Of a stretch of 64,000 nucleotides of DNA, positions 31,507 to 39,841 are shown in pieces. A program made the position numbers and the translations under genes. A model generated the notes under the pieces. It searched no databases. It worked only from the letters and a program-made list of their open reading frames with translations, and was not told the origin of the DNA. The stretch's first letter is position 1, and the number at the start of each line of letters is the position of its first letter. This DNA comes from VRUE01 sp963705635 (GTDB taxonomy: Bacteria; Actinomycetota; Thermoleophilia; Solirubrobacterales; 70-9), in NCBI GenBank assembly GCA_963705635.1, contig CAVPKH010000001.1, positions 372,001-436,000 of the forward strand, in the 5' to 3' direction.

Positions 31507-31537
31507 GGCTGCGACGGGCAACGCTGCGGTCACACCC

Positions 31538-32197
31538 CTAGCTCGACCAGCCTGGGTAGCGGGGGTGGATCTGCCCCTGCCACGGCGGGCGCTCGGCCGG
31601 GGGGAATTCGTAGTGATCGCGGCCGGGAAGGGTCTCCAGGGGGACGAGCGCCGGGTCGTCTCGCTGCAGGACGCGGACGCCATTCGCCGCCTCGATCTGG
31701 GCCTGGCCGGCGCGGCGGACTATGCGTTCCCAGCCGAGGCCGGGCCGGTAGAGCCAGTAGATCAGCTCGACCCAGCCCCGCGAGCGGCGCCGGTCGAGCA
31801 GCTGCGTGAAGGCGGTGGTGCGCCGGCGCGAGGCGGTCAGGTGGGGGCCGGCGGCGATCGCGCAGCTTTCGCGCCGGCAGCGGCGGAAGTCGACCGGGAC
31901 GAGGGGCAGCCCGGAGCGCCCCGGCCGACCTTCCGGGGCCGGTGCCAGGGCGCGGGCGAGGCGCGCCAGCGGCCAGCCGTAGGCGGGCACCAGGGGATGG
32001 TGGCGGCAGGCGTCAGGGAGGTGGGGGGCGCAGGCGATTCGCCGCGAGATCGCGCCGGCCAGGCCGCGGCCGGCGCCGACTTCGCCGCCAGCCGCGACGG
32101 CGGCGATCGCGGCGAGCAGGAGCAGCGCGATCATCGCGACCAGGCTCGCCTGCTCGACGCTGGCTGAGCCCCGCTCCCGTTCCCGCCCGTTCCGCAT
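31538..32197 (-). CDS. TadE-like single-pass membrane protein
   Basis: A 219-residue protein with an N-terminal RERERGSASVEQASLVAMIA and then an all-aliphatic membrane segment, the pattern of TadE/TadF or prepilin-like proteins (ERGSAxVE before the helix). The rest is a basic domain with four cysteines in two clusters (CAPHLPDAC and CRRESC). No other tad genes are nearby. It may be a pseudopilin-like or simply anchored protein. Function unknown. Confidence 0.55.
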   Translation of the reverse strand: MRNGRERERGSASVEQASLVAMIALLLLAAIAAVAAGGEVGAGRGLAGAISRRIACAPHLPDACRHHPLVPAYGWPLARLARALAPAPEGRPGRSGLPLVPVDFRRCRRESCAIAAGPHLTASRRRTTAFTQLLDRRRSRGWVELIYWLYRPGLGWERIVRRAGQAQIEAANGVRVLQRDDPALVPLETLPGRDHYEFPPAERPPWQGQIHPRYPGWSS

Positions 32198-32285
32198 GAG
32201 CCGAATCTAGGGCGGGCAGGCGCGCGAGTGGCGCGCAGAACGTGACGATTTTGCCCCATCGCGGCCTTCTGCTTTGATGTGCGGG

Positions 32286-32555
32286 ATGGAGGGCAGCCCT
32301 TTCAACCTCTTCGGCGACCCGGACGAGTTCCGCGCCCGCATGGAGGAGCTCTCGGAGCAGATGCAGTCCTCCCAGCGGGTTGCCTGGGCCGACAACGCGA
32401 TCAAGCTGGCGGTCGAGATGACCGTCGCCTCGGTCGGCCAGCTCGACCTCTCGGGCAGTCCCGACGAGCAGGCGATGCAGGTGCGCGACGCGATCCGCGT
32501 CCTCTTTCCCGAGTCGGTAACTCTCGTCCGAGAGGCCCGCGAGGGGCTGTCGTAG
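32286..32555 (+). CDS. Conserved hypothetical protein, 89 aa
   Basis: A small acidic helical protein starting MEGSPFNLFGDPDEFRARME. The frame opens at 32274, but ATG at 32286 fits better. It contains a long amphipathic helix (EELSEQMQSSQRVAWADNAI) and ends RVLFPESVTLVREAREGLS. I do not recognise the family. It converges with the gene at 32586; a short GGGG/CCCC hairpin lies between. Confidence 0.55.
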   Translation: MEGSPFNLFGDPDEFRARMEELSEQMQSSQRVAWADNAIKLAVEMTVASVGQLDLSGSPDEQAMQVRDAIRVLFPESVTLVREAREGLS

Positions 32556-32585
32556 AGCCCCACCCGGTAGGGGTTCCACCTAGCT

Positions 32586-33236
32586 CTAAAGCAGCTCGAA
32601 GCGCAACACGGTGGCACTGCCGCGCCTCGTGGCTGCGGCCGTCAGCTCCAAGGGAAGGGCCGCCAGGAAAGCCGGGATCGCCACGACTACGCAGATCAGG
32701 TTGTCCAGCCGGCGCTGCCAAGGCTTGTCGGCTGGGACCGCTGTCGTGCGGCCGAGGGCGCCGAGGGCGACGTTGCGGCCGAAGGTGAAGCCGTTGAGGA
32801 TCGTCTGCCACATCGTCGTGATGCCGGCGGCGGGGGACCAGCGGGCGCTGGCGACGACCTGGTCGCGGTTGGCGACGAGGCGACGGACCGACTCGACCGT
32901 AAAGAGGAACTGGCCGCCGGGTTCGAGGCCGGCCCAGCCGGCGCCGCCGATCCAGGCCGAGAAGCTGGCTCGATTGGCGATCCGCGTCGTGTCCCCGGCG
33001 CCGTGGCGGTCCAGCGCTGCCAGCGCCTCGGCGACGCCGTCCGCCTCGCCCGCGACGCCGAGCCCGCAGCTCTCGCAGCGGCTGACCGGCCCCCGCAAGC
33101 CGGGCCTCTGGTCGATCCAGCCGAAGAGCGGCTCCCCGCAGGCCGGGCAGGGCGGGTTCTCCGGTCCGGCGCCCGCCTCGAGGGGGACGACGGGGGCCCG
33201 TTGCAGGCCGCTTGGGGTCTCTCGCTTGGCGTTCAT
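32586..33236 (-). CDS. Hypothetical membrane protein with zinc ribbon
   Basis: A 216-residue protein. Residues about 30-58 hold two CxxC pairs (CPACGEP and CESCGLG), a zinc-ribbon. The middle (FSAWIGGAGWAGLEPGGQFLF) recalls the C-terminal part of methyltransferase-like proteins but the SAM-binding core is absent. One hydrophobic segment LICVVVAIPAFLAALPLEL is near the C-terminus. It is divergent from the CBS gene by 20 bases. Function unknown. Confidence 0.55.
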   Translation of the reverse strand: MNAKRETPSGLQRAPVVPLEAGAGPENPPCPACGEPLFGWIDQRPGLRGPVSRCESCGLGVAGEADGVAEALAALDRHGAGDTTRIANRASFSAWIGGAGWAGLEPGGQFLFTVESVRRLVANRDQVVASARWSPAAGITTMWQTILNGFTFGRNVALGALGRTTAVPADKPWQRRLDNLICVVVAIPAFLAALPLELTAAATRRGSATVLRFELL

Positions 33237-33256
33237 CGCCGGTAGCGTACGGCGCA

Positions 33257-33703
33257 GTGCAGTTGCGCGAGATCATGACCGCCGCCGTCGTCACCGCTCC
33301 GCCCGAGGCGAGCGCTGTCTCGGTCGCGCGGCTAATGCGCGATCACCGGGTCGGCTCGGTGGTGATCGTCGACTCTGGCGGCGCTCCCGCAGCAATGGTC
33401 ACCGACCGCGATCTCGCCCTGCGCGTCTTCGCCGAGGGAGTCGACGCTGAGGCGCCGGTTGGTGAGCACGCTTCGCGGCCGCTGATCTGCGGCGAGTCGG
33501 CGATGGAGCTCGAGGAGGCGGCGGCGCTGATGGTCCAGCATCGGGTGCGCCGGCTCCCGGTCGTCGATGCGGGTAGGCTCGCCGGCATCGTCACGCTCGA
33601 CGACATCGCCGTGCGCACGGGCAACCTCGAGGTGGCGCAGAAGATGACCGCGGAGGTCATCGAGGGCGCGCTGCCGCAGTTCTACTTTCGCGAGCGTGGC
33701 TAG
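33257..33703 (+). CDS. Two-CBS-domain protein
   Basis: A 148-residue stand-alone CBS pair. Each repeat has the family pattern: REIMTAAVVTAPPEAS with MVTDRDLALRVF, and PLICGESAMELEEAAALM with GIVTLDDIAVRTG. Such pairs bind adenine nucleotides and tune partner proteins. GTG at 33257 is chosen as the first start before the LREIMT motif. The next gene, a membrane protein, starts 3 bases after its stop, so they share an operon and may interact. Confidence 0.82.
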   Translation: MQLREIMTAAVVTAPPEASAVSVARLMRDHRVGSVVIVDSGGAPAAMVTDRDLALRVFAEGVDAEAPVGEHASRPLICGESAMELEEAAALMVQHRVRRLPVVDAGRLAGIVTLDDIAVRTGNLEVAQKMTAEVIEGALPQFYFRERG

Positions 33704-33706
33704 GAG

Positions 33707-34549
33707 ATGAGCCCGCGCCGGCAGGTCTTGGCCTGGGAGCAGCGCTGGTCGCGGCCGGTGGCGCTGGCGACCCTCGCCGCTGTCCTGCTCATCGTCGCCT
33801 CGCTCGTGGTGGCGGCAAGGGCGGTCGGCGGCAGCGATGGCGACGCCGATCTGCTCACCAGCGTCGACGCTCACCGCAGCGCGGAGCTGATCTCGAGCCT
33901 CCTGCAGGCACTTGGCGTCGGCCTGCTCGCGGCGCCGCTCTACTTCCTCTTCCGCGCCGCCAACGCGCGCAGTGACCGCATGCGCGGCCAGCTCGTCGGC
34001 CTGGTGATCGCGGCGCCGCTGTTCCTCGCGATCTCGGCGATCCTCGGCGGTCTCGTCAGCCTCGACGCGGCCAGCGATTTCGCCGCCGCGGGCCTGACCG
34101 GGACCGGCGATCACGCCAACAAGGTGGCATCGGATTCCCTCACGCAGGCCTCGCTCCGCAACCTCGCCGGGGGATTCGCCCTCGGCGGCAGGTTTGGGCT
34201 GGCCGCGGCCCTCTTCTACACCTGCCTGAACGCGATGCGCGTCGGCCTGCTGAGCCGGCTCTGGGGCTCGCTCGGGATGGCCCTGGGCGCGGCCTCCTTC
34301 GTCATCGCCACCTTCTTCTTCTTCACCCTCCTCTGGCTCGTCTACTTCGCCTTCCTCCTGCTCGGCCGAGTCCACGGCGGCAAACCGCCGGCGTGGGAGA
34401 CGGGCGAAGCGATCCCCTGGCCCACCCCAGGCGACAAAGCCGCCGCCGAACTCACACCCCCCGCCGAGGACTCCCCCCAAGCTGACGAGCACCCCGCACC
34501 CTCCGCCGAGGAACTAGAGAAGCCGACCGAGAAGGGCCAATCCCAGTAG
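33707..34549 (+). CDS. Hypothetical membrane protein, 280 aa
   Basis: An integral membrane protein with about five segments: ATLAAVLLIVASLVVAARA, ALGVGLLAAPLYFLF, LVIAAPLFLAISAILGGL, FGLAAALFYTCL and the long LGAASFVIATFFFFTLLWLV. A proline- and glutamate-rich tail follows (residues 235-280). I know no function for it. It starts 3 bases after the CBS gene. The last codons and stop (GQSQ) lie in one arm of an inverted repeat that also forms the end of the convergent ThyX-like gene. Confidence 0.65.
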   Translation: MSPRRQVLAWEQRWSRPVALATLAAVLLIVASLVVAARAVGGSDGDADLLTSVDAHRSAELISSLLQALGVGLLAAPLYFLFRAANARSDRMRGQLVGLVIAAPLFLAISAILGGLVSLDAASDFAAAGLTGTGDHANKVASDSLTQASLRNLAGGFALGGRFGLAAALFYTCLNAMRVGLLSRLWGSLGMALGAASFVIATFFFFTLLWLVYFAFLLLGRVHGGKPPAWETGEAIPWPTPGDKAAAELTPPAEDSPQADEHPAPSAEELEKPTEKGQSQ

Positions 34550-34648
34550 GGGTGGAGCGTCTTGTACTTTTTCGGCGCCCACCACAAGGCGCCAGCAGGC
34601 TTTCGCTCCACCGAAAAAGTTAAGCGGAACCCCTACTGGGATTGGCCC
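34534..34648. repeat. Inverted repeat spanning two convergent stop codons, AAAGTTAAG class
   Basis: Perfect 20-bp arms at 34534-34553 and 34629-34648 (core CAATCCCAGTAGGGGT), with inner TGGAGCG/CGCTCCA and CTTTTTCGG/CCGAAAAAG. Both convergent genes end inside the arms and both proteins end GQSQ. It should work as a two-way terminator. A related copy is at 63728. Confidence 0.88.
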
Positions 34649-36237
34649 GTAGCACTGCGCTTACGCTGCGTCCGAATCTCGCTGAGGATGCGCTCCAGCC
34701 GAGGCTCCTGCGAGGTGTCGACGAAGTCCATCGCCGCCGCGACCCCGGGGTGGATCGCGGCGATCCGCTCGTGCATCGCCTGGGCCACCGCGCGGTAGCT
34801 GGGATGGCCCTCCCGGCCTGAGCGCAGCTCGATCAGGTGCATCGCCTCGCGGGCATTGAGGTCGAGCGTGTAGCGGATGCGGTAGGCGAGGCTGAGGGCG
34901 TACGGTGCCTGCTCGCGCAGGCCGGCGGCGGCGAGTCGCTCGTACTCGGCGCGCGAGATCTCCAGCGCCCGCTCGAACTCGTCGCCGGCGCCGGCTTCGC
35001 GCACCTCGTCGGGGACGCCGGCGCCGAGGTCGGGGCTCAGCCGCTGCCACTGGCAGGTCAGCATGCGGTGGCGCTGCAGGTCACGGAAGGCGCCGTAGTC
35101 GGAGACGATCTCGAAGCGGTAGCGCAGCGCCTCGAAGCCGCGGCCGGGGCGGTGGCGGCGGTTGCCCCGCTCGCCCACCATCGCCCCAAGCAGCTCCGCC
35201 CGCTCGGAGCGGTCGAGCACGTCGAGGCGGGCGAGGATCTCGGTCTCCGGCCTCGCTGCCCCCTCGAACAGGCAGGAGGCGAGCAGGTTCTCTTCGGTGC
35301 CGTCGACGTGGACCAGCTCGACCGACGGGGTGCCCTCACCGGCGTCGCGCCGGTCGAGGCCGAGCCGTGCCACCCACTGCTCGGTCTGGTCGCGCCGGCT
35401 CTGCAGGTAGCCGATCCACTCGCCGCCGCGGTCGGGCCGCTCGACCCGCGAGACGAAGCTCGGCATCACCTGCTTCAGCTCGGCCAGGATCATCTCGCCG
35501 TAGGCGCGTGCCTCGGGCAGCGGCGAGGCCATCAGCCGCAGCAGCAGCTGCTCGTAGGCCTGGCCCGAGGCGTAGATGCCGACGTGGCTCAGCGTCGCCG
35601 CTGGCAGCAGGCCGCGCAGCAGGTCGAGCGCCTTGGCCCGGATCGAGCGCTGCCACGGTCCCTCGGGTTCACCGTCCCCGCGCGGCCAGCGCTCCGCCGC
35701 CCACGCCTCGACCTGGCGCAGCGAGCGCGAGTAGATCGCGAAGATCTCATCCATCGCCGCGCCGAACTCGGCGCCGAGGTCATCGCCGCGGTAGTAGCGG
35801 TAGCCCCCGCCCGCATCCTCGGGCAGCGGCTTGTCGTAGGGGATGTAGCGGGTCGACTGCTCGAGGTAGGCGGCGAGGCGGCCGCGCTGCAGCAGCTTGG
35901 TGAGTATGTTCGAGACCCACTCGCAGGCGACGTGAGCGCCGCCGACCTGGGCGATCGAGTCGTCGCCGTAGCCGAGGAAGACGCGCTCGTAGAGCCCCGC
36001 CGCGCGCTCGCCCTCGGCGCCGTCGAAGGGCCGTGTGCCCTCCGCGGCATCCTCCGCGAACTCTTCCAGGTAAAGCCGGCGCACGGTTCCGGAATAGCGT
36101 GAATAGCGGGCAAAAAGCGCCCCCTTGACGGTCTCCGGCAGGTTGACCAGGGCGAAGACGGGACGGTCGAGGTTGGTGAAGTGAGGCGCAAGCAGAGCCT
36201 GCTCCTCGACGCTGAAGGTCTCGACCGGGTAGCGCAC
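34633..36237 (-). CDS. Double-domain ThyX-like FAD-dependent thymidylate synthase
   Basis: A 534-residue protein made of two ThyX-like halves, twice the usual ThyX size. The C-terminal half holds RDLQRHRMLTCQWQRLSP, which resembles the ThyX signature RHRxxSxxxxSxR with changes. The N-terminal half has LEQSTRYIPYDKP, resembling the SxRY part. Classical ThyX is a homotetramer; this may be a self-paired version with split active sites. Whether it still makes dTMP is uncertain, as the signature is not fully kept. Similar long proteins are known from actinobacteria. Confidence 0.7.
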   Translation of the reverse strand: MRYPVETFSVEEQALLAPHFTNLDRPVFALVNLPETVKGALFARYSRYSGTVRRLYLEEFAEDAAEGTRPFDGAEGERAAGLYERVFLGYGDDSIAQVGGAHVACEWVSNILTKLLQRGRLAAYLEQSTRYIPYDKPLPEDAGGGYRYYRGDDLGAEFGAAMDEIFAIYSRSLRQVEAWAAERWPRGDGEPEGPWQRSIRAKALDLLRGLLPAATLSHVGIYASGQAYEQLLLRLMASPLPEARAYGEMILAELKQVMPSFVSRVERPDRGGEWIGYLQSRRDQTEQWVARLGLDRRDAGEGTPSVELVHVDGTEENLLASCLFEGAARPETEILARLDVLDRSERAELLGAMVGERGNRRHRPGRGFEALRYRFEIVSDYGAFRDLQRHRMLTCQWQRLSPDLGAGVPDEVREAGAGDEFERALEISRAEYERLAAAGLREQAPYALSLAYRIRYTLDLNAREAMHLIELRSGREGHPSYRAVAQAMHERIAAIHPGVAAAMDFVDTSQEPRLERILSEIRTQRKRSATGQSQ

Positions 36238-36356
36238 CGGCGCATCGTAGCCGCGCCCGCGGCGGGGCCGCCGCCGCCGGAATCCAGCCGCGAGTCAGCC
36301 AAACCCTTGTTGGGCAGGGGTTGACGCGGGCCCGCTGGGATTCGCCCGCCGTGGAC

Positions 36357-36713
36357 CTAGTTGCGTGGTGATGGGGGTGCTGCCATCAGCTCGATCCGGT
36401 GGCCCGCCGGGGCGATCACCACGGCGCGCGGCACCCCCCAGTGCTCGCGACGTCGTTGGACCTCGAAGCCGTGCGCGGCCAGCTCAGCGAAGGTGCGCGC
36501 GAAGTCGGCGACGACGACGGCGGTGTGGCCGCGCGCAGGCACGGTCGGCGATTCGGTCGGCATCAGGTGGATCTGCGTCCCCTCCCGTTCCAGCCAGGTG
36601 AACTCGGTGAGGGTCTCCGGCGGCTGGACGAGCTCGAAGCCAAGCAGCTGCCAGAGCTCGACCGAGCGCTCGACGTCGGCGAGGGCGACCTCGATCCCGA
36701 TGTGGTGCAGCAT
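36357..36713 (-). CDS. VOC-family (glyoxalase-like) protein
   Basis: A 118-residue vicinal-oxygen-chelate protein, two beta-alpha-beta-beta-beta modules. Metal-ligand candidates are His4 in LHHIGIEVALADVERS, the His in TQIHLMP, and Glu in GHRIELMAA near the end. This spacing is like methylmalonyl-CoA epimerase and glyoxalase I, but no partner genes support either. It overlaps the AEC permease stop by one base (TGATG), so they are coupled. Confidence 0.8.
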   Translation of the reverse strand: MLHHIGIEVALADVERSVELWQLLGFELVQPPETLTEFTWLEREGTQIHLMPTESPTVPARGHTAVVVADFARTFAELAAHGFEVQRRREHWGVPRAVVIAPAGHRIELMAAPPSPRN

Positions 36714-37606
36714 CAGAACAAGAGTGACAGCAGCGCGGCGCTGACGACGATCGCGGTCGACCAGGTGACGGCCTCCGCGGTGATCTCCATGTCGAGGCCG
36801 TAGGCGTGGGCGATGACCAGTGAGTTGAGGCCCGAGGGCATCGCCGAGAGCAGGCGGTAGGCGGCGGGGAGCTCGATCAGCGGCGGCGCCAGCAGCATCA
36901 GCAGGGCGGGCACGACCGCCAGGCGGGTGGCAACCGTCAGCGCGACCGGGCGGCTCAGCGGCGGCGGCATCGGCAGCTCGCCGTGCTCGGCGTTCTCGGC
37001 CAGGGTGGCGCCGACGGCGAAGAAGCCGATCGGCAGGATCGCCACGATCAGCGCCTGCGAAACGTCGACGAGGACGTCTGGCGCCAGCGCGCTTGGCGCC
37101 AGCAGCCCGGCGATCGCCGCGTAGAGCGGCGGGTTGCGGGTGAAGAAGGCGCGCACCCGCTGGCGCGGCGTTTCACCGGCCTTGGTGCCGAAGGCGGCGC
37201 CCACGGCGAAGGCCCCGAGCAGCAGGCAGGGGCCGGTCACCAGCACGTCGTAGAGGACCGCGGTGGAGAGCTGGTCGCGACCGAGCAGCGCAACCGTCAG
37301 CGGGTAGCCGAGGTAGCCGGTGTTGACGCTGAGCACGCAGCAGACGACGGCGCCGACCTGGAAGCGGGGCAGCTTCAGCACGCGGCTCGCCACCCACCAG
37401 GCGAGCAGGGCGCCAAGCGAGGAGGCGACGATCCCCAGCACCAGCCCGACCCCGTGGCCGAGGTCGACGTCGGCGGCGGCGATGTTGAAGAAGATCACCG
37501 GCGGCAGGAAGACGTACAGGAGCAAGGTCAGCGCGCGACGAGCGGCCAGCGCAGCACCCTGCGGCCAGCGATGCTCAGAGGCAACCCCGATGGCGACCGA
37601 GATCAC
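36713..37606 (-). CDS. AEC-family permease (auxin efflux carrier-like)
   Basis: A membrane transporter of about 297 residues with around ten hydrophobic segments. Family marks are LPPVIFFNIAAADVD in the first third and GFFAVGATLAE in the second half, with the NTGYLGYPLTVALLG segment. It likely exports small organic acids. The frame starts at GTG 37606 but codons just upstream (AIGVLLTTAAI) continue the first membrane segment as far as a stop near 37655, without a usual start codon, so the true N-terminus may be disturbed. It is coupled to the VOC gene. Confidence 0.8.
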   Translation of the reverse strand: MISVAIGVASEHRWPQGAALAARRALTLLLYVFLPPVIFFNIAAADVDLGHGVGLVLGIVASSLGALLAWWVASRVLKLPRFQVGAVVCCVLSVNTGYLGYPLTVALLGRDQLSTAVLYDVLVTGPCLLLGAFAVGAAFGTKAGETPRQRVRAFFTRNPPLYAAIAGLLAPSALAPDVLVDVSQALIVAILPIGFFAVGATLAENAEHGELPMPPPLSRPVALTVATRLAVVPALLMLLAPPLIELPAAYRLLSAMPSGLNSLVIAHAYGLDMEITAEAVTWSTAIVVSAALLSLLF

Positions 37607-37607
37607 G

Positions 37608-37952
37608 ATCGCGGCAGTTGTGAGCAGGACGCCGATGGCGGGACCCTATGTGGGACACAGCGCTCGGTCGCGGGTCCTGTCGTGGATGTGTGGCACCCTC
37701 GGCGGCCCTCCGTGCTTCTACGGGCGCCGGGACACCGCGCTTGAAGGGCAGAAGCCTTGCCCTCCGCAGCCTCCGGGTCCGGCGAGTCCACCCCAGATCC
37801 ACGCCACCCGCGGAAGATGCCGCAGTGACCTGAGCTTCACACCACTGCTCAGCTTCCCAAAAGCTCCCCACGCAAGCCCGGCTCAAGCGTCATCGGGGCC
37901 AAGCTCCTTCATTTGAAGCTTGGTTGCTCAACAGGGGACGTTCCTCGCGGGG
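37608..37952. other. Gene-free stretch before a repeat element
   Basis: About 345 bases without a convincing gene. The first 45 bases continue the permease frame. I see GC-rich short inverted pieces such as GGGACCC/GGGTCC around 37642-37672, but no clear promoter, RNA gene or protein remnant. Confidence 0.4.
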
Positions 37953-38035
37953 GGTGGCGCCGTAGGGGGGACCCGCCCCGAGGACGCTTTAGCGACCGCA
38001 GGGGGTGGGGGGTCCCCTGCGGCGACAGGACCCGC
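37953..38035. repeat. Hairpin repeat, GCTTTAGC-tip class, copy B
   Basis: About 90% identical to the copy inside kgd. The tip reads CGCTTTAGCG, where copy A reads AGCTTTAGCT, a paired change that keeps the stem. It lies 14 bases after the fadD stop. Confidence 0.85.
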
Positions 38036-38048
38036 CGCGCCCGACGCC

Positions 38049-39836
38049 TCAGCCTGAGTAAAGAGCTTCGATCTCCGCTTCGTACTTGCGCTCGATCGGC
38101 CGCCGCTTCAGCTTCATCGTCGGGGTCAGCTCCTCACCGCCCGGCTGCCACTCGCCGGAGAGCAGCTTGTAGCGCTTGATCTGCTCGACCCGGGAGAGGC
38201 GGGCGTTGGCGGCCTCGACCGCCTCGGCGATCTCCTTGGCCACCGCGGGGTCGTCCGGCGCCGCGCCGCGGGCGGCGAGGCTTTCGGGGTCGAGCGCGAT
38301 CAGGGCGACGTTGTAGGGGCGGTTGTCGCCGATCGCGACCGCCTGGGCGATCAGGGTCGAGGCGGCCTTCAGCTTCGCCTCGATGTTGGCCGGTGACATG
38401 TTCTTGCCCGCCGCGTTGATGATCAGCTCCTTCTTGCGGTCGACGATCCGCAGGTACCCCTGCTCGTCGAATTCGCCGATGTCACCGGTCAGCAGCCAGC
38501 CGTCCTCGGTCAGCGCTTCCGCCGTCTTCTCGGGCAGGTTGCGGTAGCCCAGCATCACCTGCGGGCCCCGCACCATCACCTCGCCGTCCTCGGCCAGCTT
38601 CACCTCGGTGTCGGGGATCGGCGGCCCGACGGTCCCCACCCGCACTCTGCCGGGCGGGTTCAGCGTCGTGATCGCGGTCGTCTCCGACATCCCCCAGGTC
38701 TCGCGGATCTCGATCCCGAGCGCGAGGAAGAACTCGAGCACCTCGGGCGGCGTCGGCGCCGCCCCGACCACGAACGATTCGACCTGGTCGAGGCCGAGCA
38801 TCGCGCGGATCCTCGACAGCACCTGCTCGTCGGCGCGCTTCCATTCGGCCTCGAGCTCGGCGGGCGCCCCGCCGTCCATGCGGGCGCGAGCGCGGCGACG
38901 GCCGAGCTCGATCGCGGCCACGGTGGCTTCGCGTTTGGCCTCGTCGGCCTCGGCCGCGATGCCGATCTCGATTGCCGCCTTCAGCTTTTCCCAGATCCGC
39001 GGCACGCCGCCCCAGACCGTCGGCTTGACCTCGATCGAGTAAGCGACCATCTGGCGCGGGTCGGGGCAGCAGTAAACGCAGTTGCCGTAGAACATCTGGG
39101 CGTAGAGCCCGGCCCAGCGGTCGGCGATGTGGGCGCTGGGCAGGAACGAGATCATCCGTCCACCGGGTTTGGTCGCCTGGACCGCGTCGCAGGCCCGCCA
39201 GACGGCGACCATGTTGGCGTGCGTCAGCTGCACGCCCTTCGGCGGCCCGGTGGTGCCCGAGGTGTAGATCAGGCAGAGCACGTCCTCGGGCTCGACCGCG
39301 CGCCAGGCGGCCTCGAAGTCGAAGCCCGGATCGCCCATCGCCTCCAGCTCATCAATCGAGATCGTCCCCGCGGGCGCCTCGCCGTCGATCACAACGACGT
39401 GCTCGAGATCCTCAACCGCCTCGCGCGCCGCCAGCACCGTCTCGAGGAACGCCTGCTCGGTGACGATCACCCGGTTGCCGGCGTCGCGAACCACGTACTC
39501 CACCTGCTCCGGAGAAGAGGTGTTGTAGACCGAGAAGCAGGTCGCGCCGAGGTGCATCGCAGCGCAATCGCCCAGATGAAAGGCCGGTCTGTTGATCAGC
39601 ATGAACCCAACCGTGTCGCCGCGAGCGACACCGAGCTTCGCCAGCCCGGCGGTTCGCTTCCGCACCACATCCGCGTAATCAGCCCAGCTCGCCTCGTAGT
39701 CCGTGTCCTTCAGCCGCAGCGCCGGGCCGTCTGCCCACTCCGCGGCGGTGAGCTGAAACGCCTCGCACATCGTGGCGGCGGACAGCGCAGCGGGGCGACC
39801 TTCCGTCCCCGTCTCTGTTGTCTCGATCGGTTCCAT
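38049..39836 (-). CDS. fadD: Long-chain fatty-acid-CoA ligase
   Basis: A 595-residue AMP-forming acyl-CoA synthetase. Motifs: P-loop YTSGTTGPPKGVQLTH (about residue 195), the fatty-acyl signature around ETWGMSETTAITTLNPPG, GWLLTGDIGEFDEQG and the catalytic Lys region ELTPTMKLKRRPI near the end. The size and long insertion fit the long-chain FACS type. The frame is open to 40169 but ATG at 39836 is the family start. It lies five bases after the upstream YANVM gene on the same strand. Its product feeds acyl-CoA dehydrogenase. Confidence 0.92.
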   Translation of the reverse strand: MEPIETTETGTEGRPAALSAATMCEAFQLTAAEWADGPALRLKDTDYEASWADYADVVRKRTAGLAKLGVARGDTVGFMLINRPAFHLGDCAAMHLGATCFSVYNTSSPEQVEYVVRDAGNRVIVTEQAFLETVLAAREAVEDLEHVVVIDGEAPAGTISIDELEAMGDPGFDFEAAWRAVEPEDVLCLIYTSGTTGPPKGVQLTHANMVAVWRACDAVQATKPGGRMISFLPSAHIADRWAGLYAQMFYGNCVYCCPDPRQMVAYSIEVKPTVWGGVPRIWEKLKAAIEIGIAAEADEAKREATVAAIELGRRRARARMDGGAPAELEAEWKRADEQVLSRIRAMLGLDQVESFVVGAAPTPPEVLEFFLALGIEIRETWGMSETTAITTLNPPGRVRVGTVGPPIPDTEVKLAEDGEVMVRGPQVMLGYRNLPEKTAEALTEDGWLLTGDIGEFDEQGYLRIVDRKKELIINAAGKNMSPANIEAKLKAASTLIAQAVAIGDNRPYNVALIALDPESLAARGAAPDDPAVAKEIAEAVEAANARLSRVEQIKRYKLLSGEWQPGGEELTPTMKLKRRPIERKYEAEIEALYSG

Positions 39837-39841
39837 CCCGC

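Noticed and set aside
34633..36237. Calling the double ThyX protein a firm thyX
   Set aside because: The diagnostic signature is altered and split, so function is left open and no gene symbol is given.
37608..37952. A protein gene in the gap before fadD
   Set aside because: The open frames (for example 37648-37833 plus) are short, Arg/Ser-rich and without start signals or motifs.
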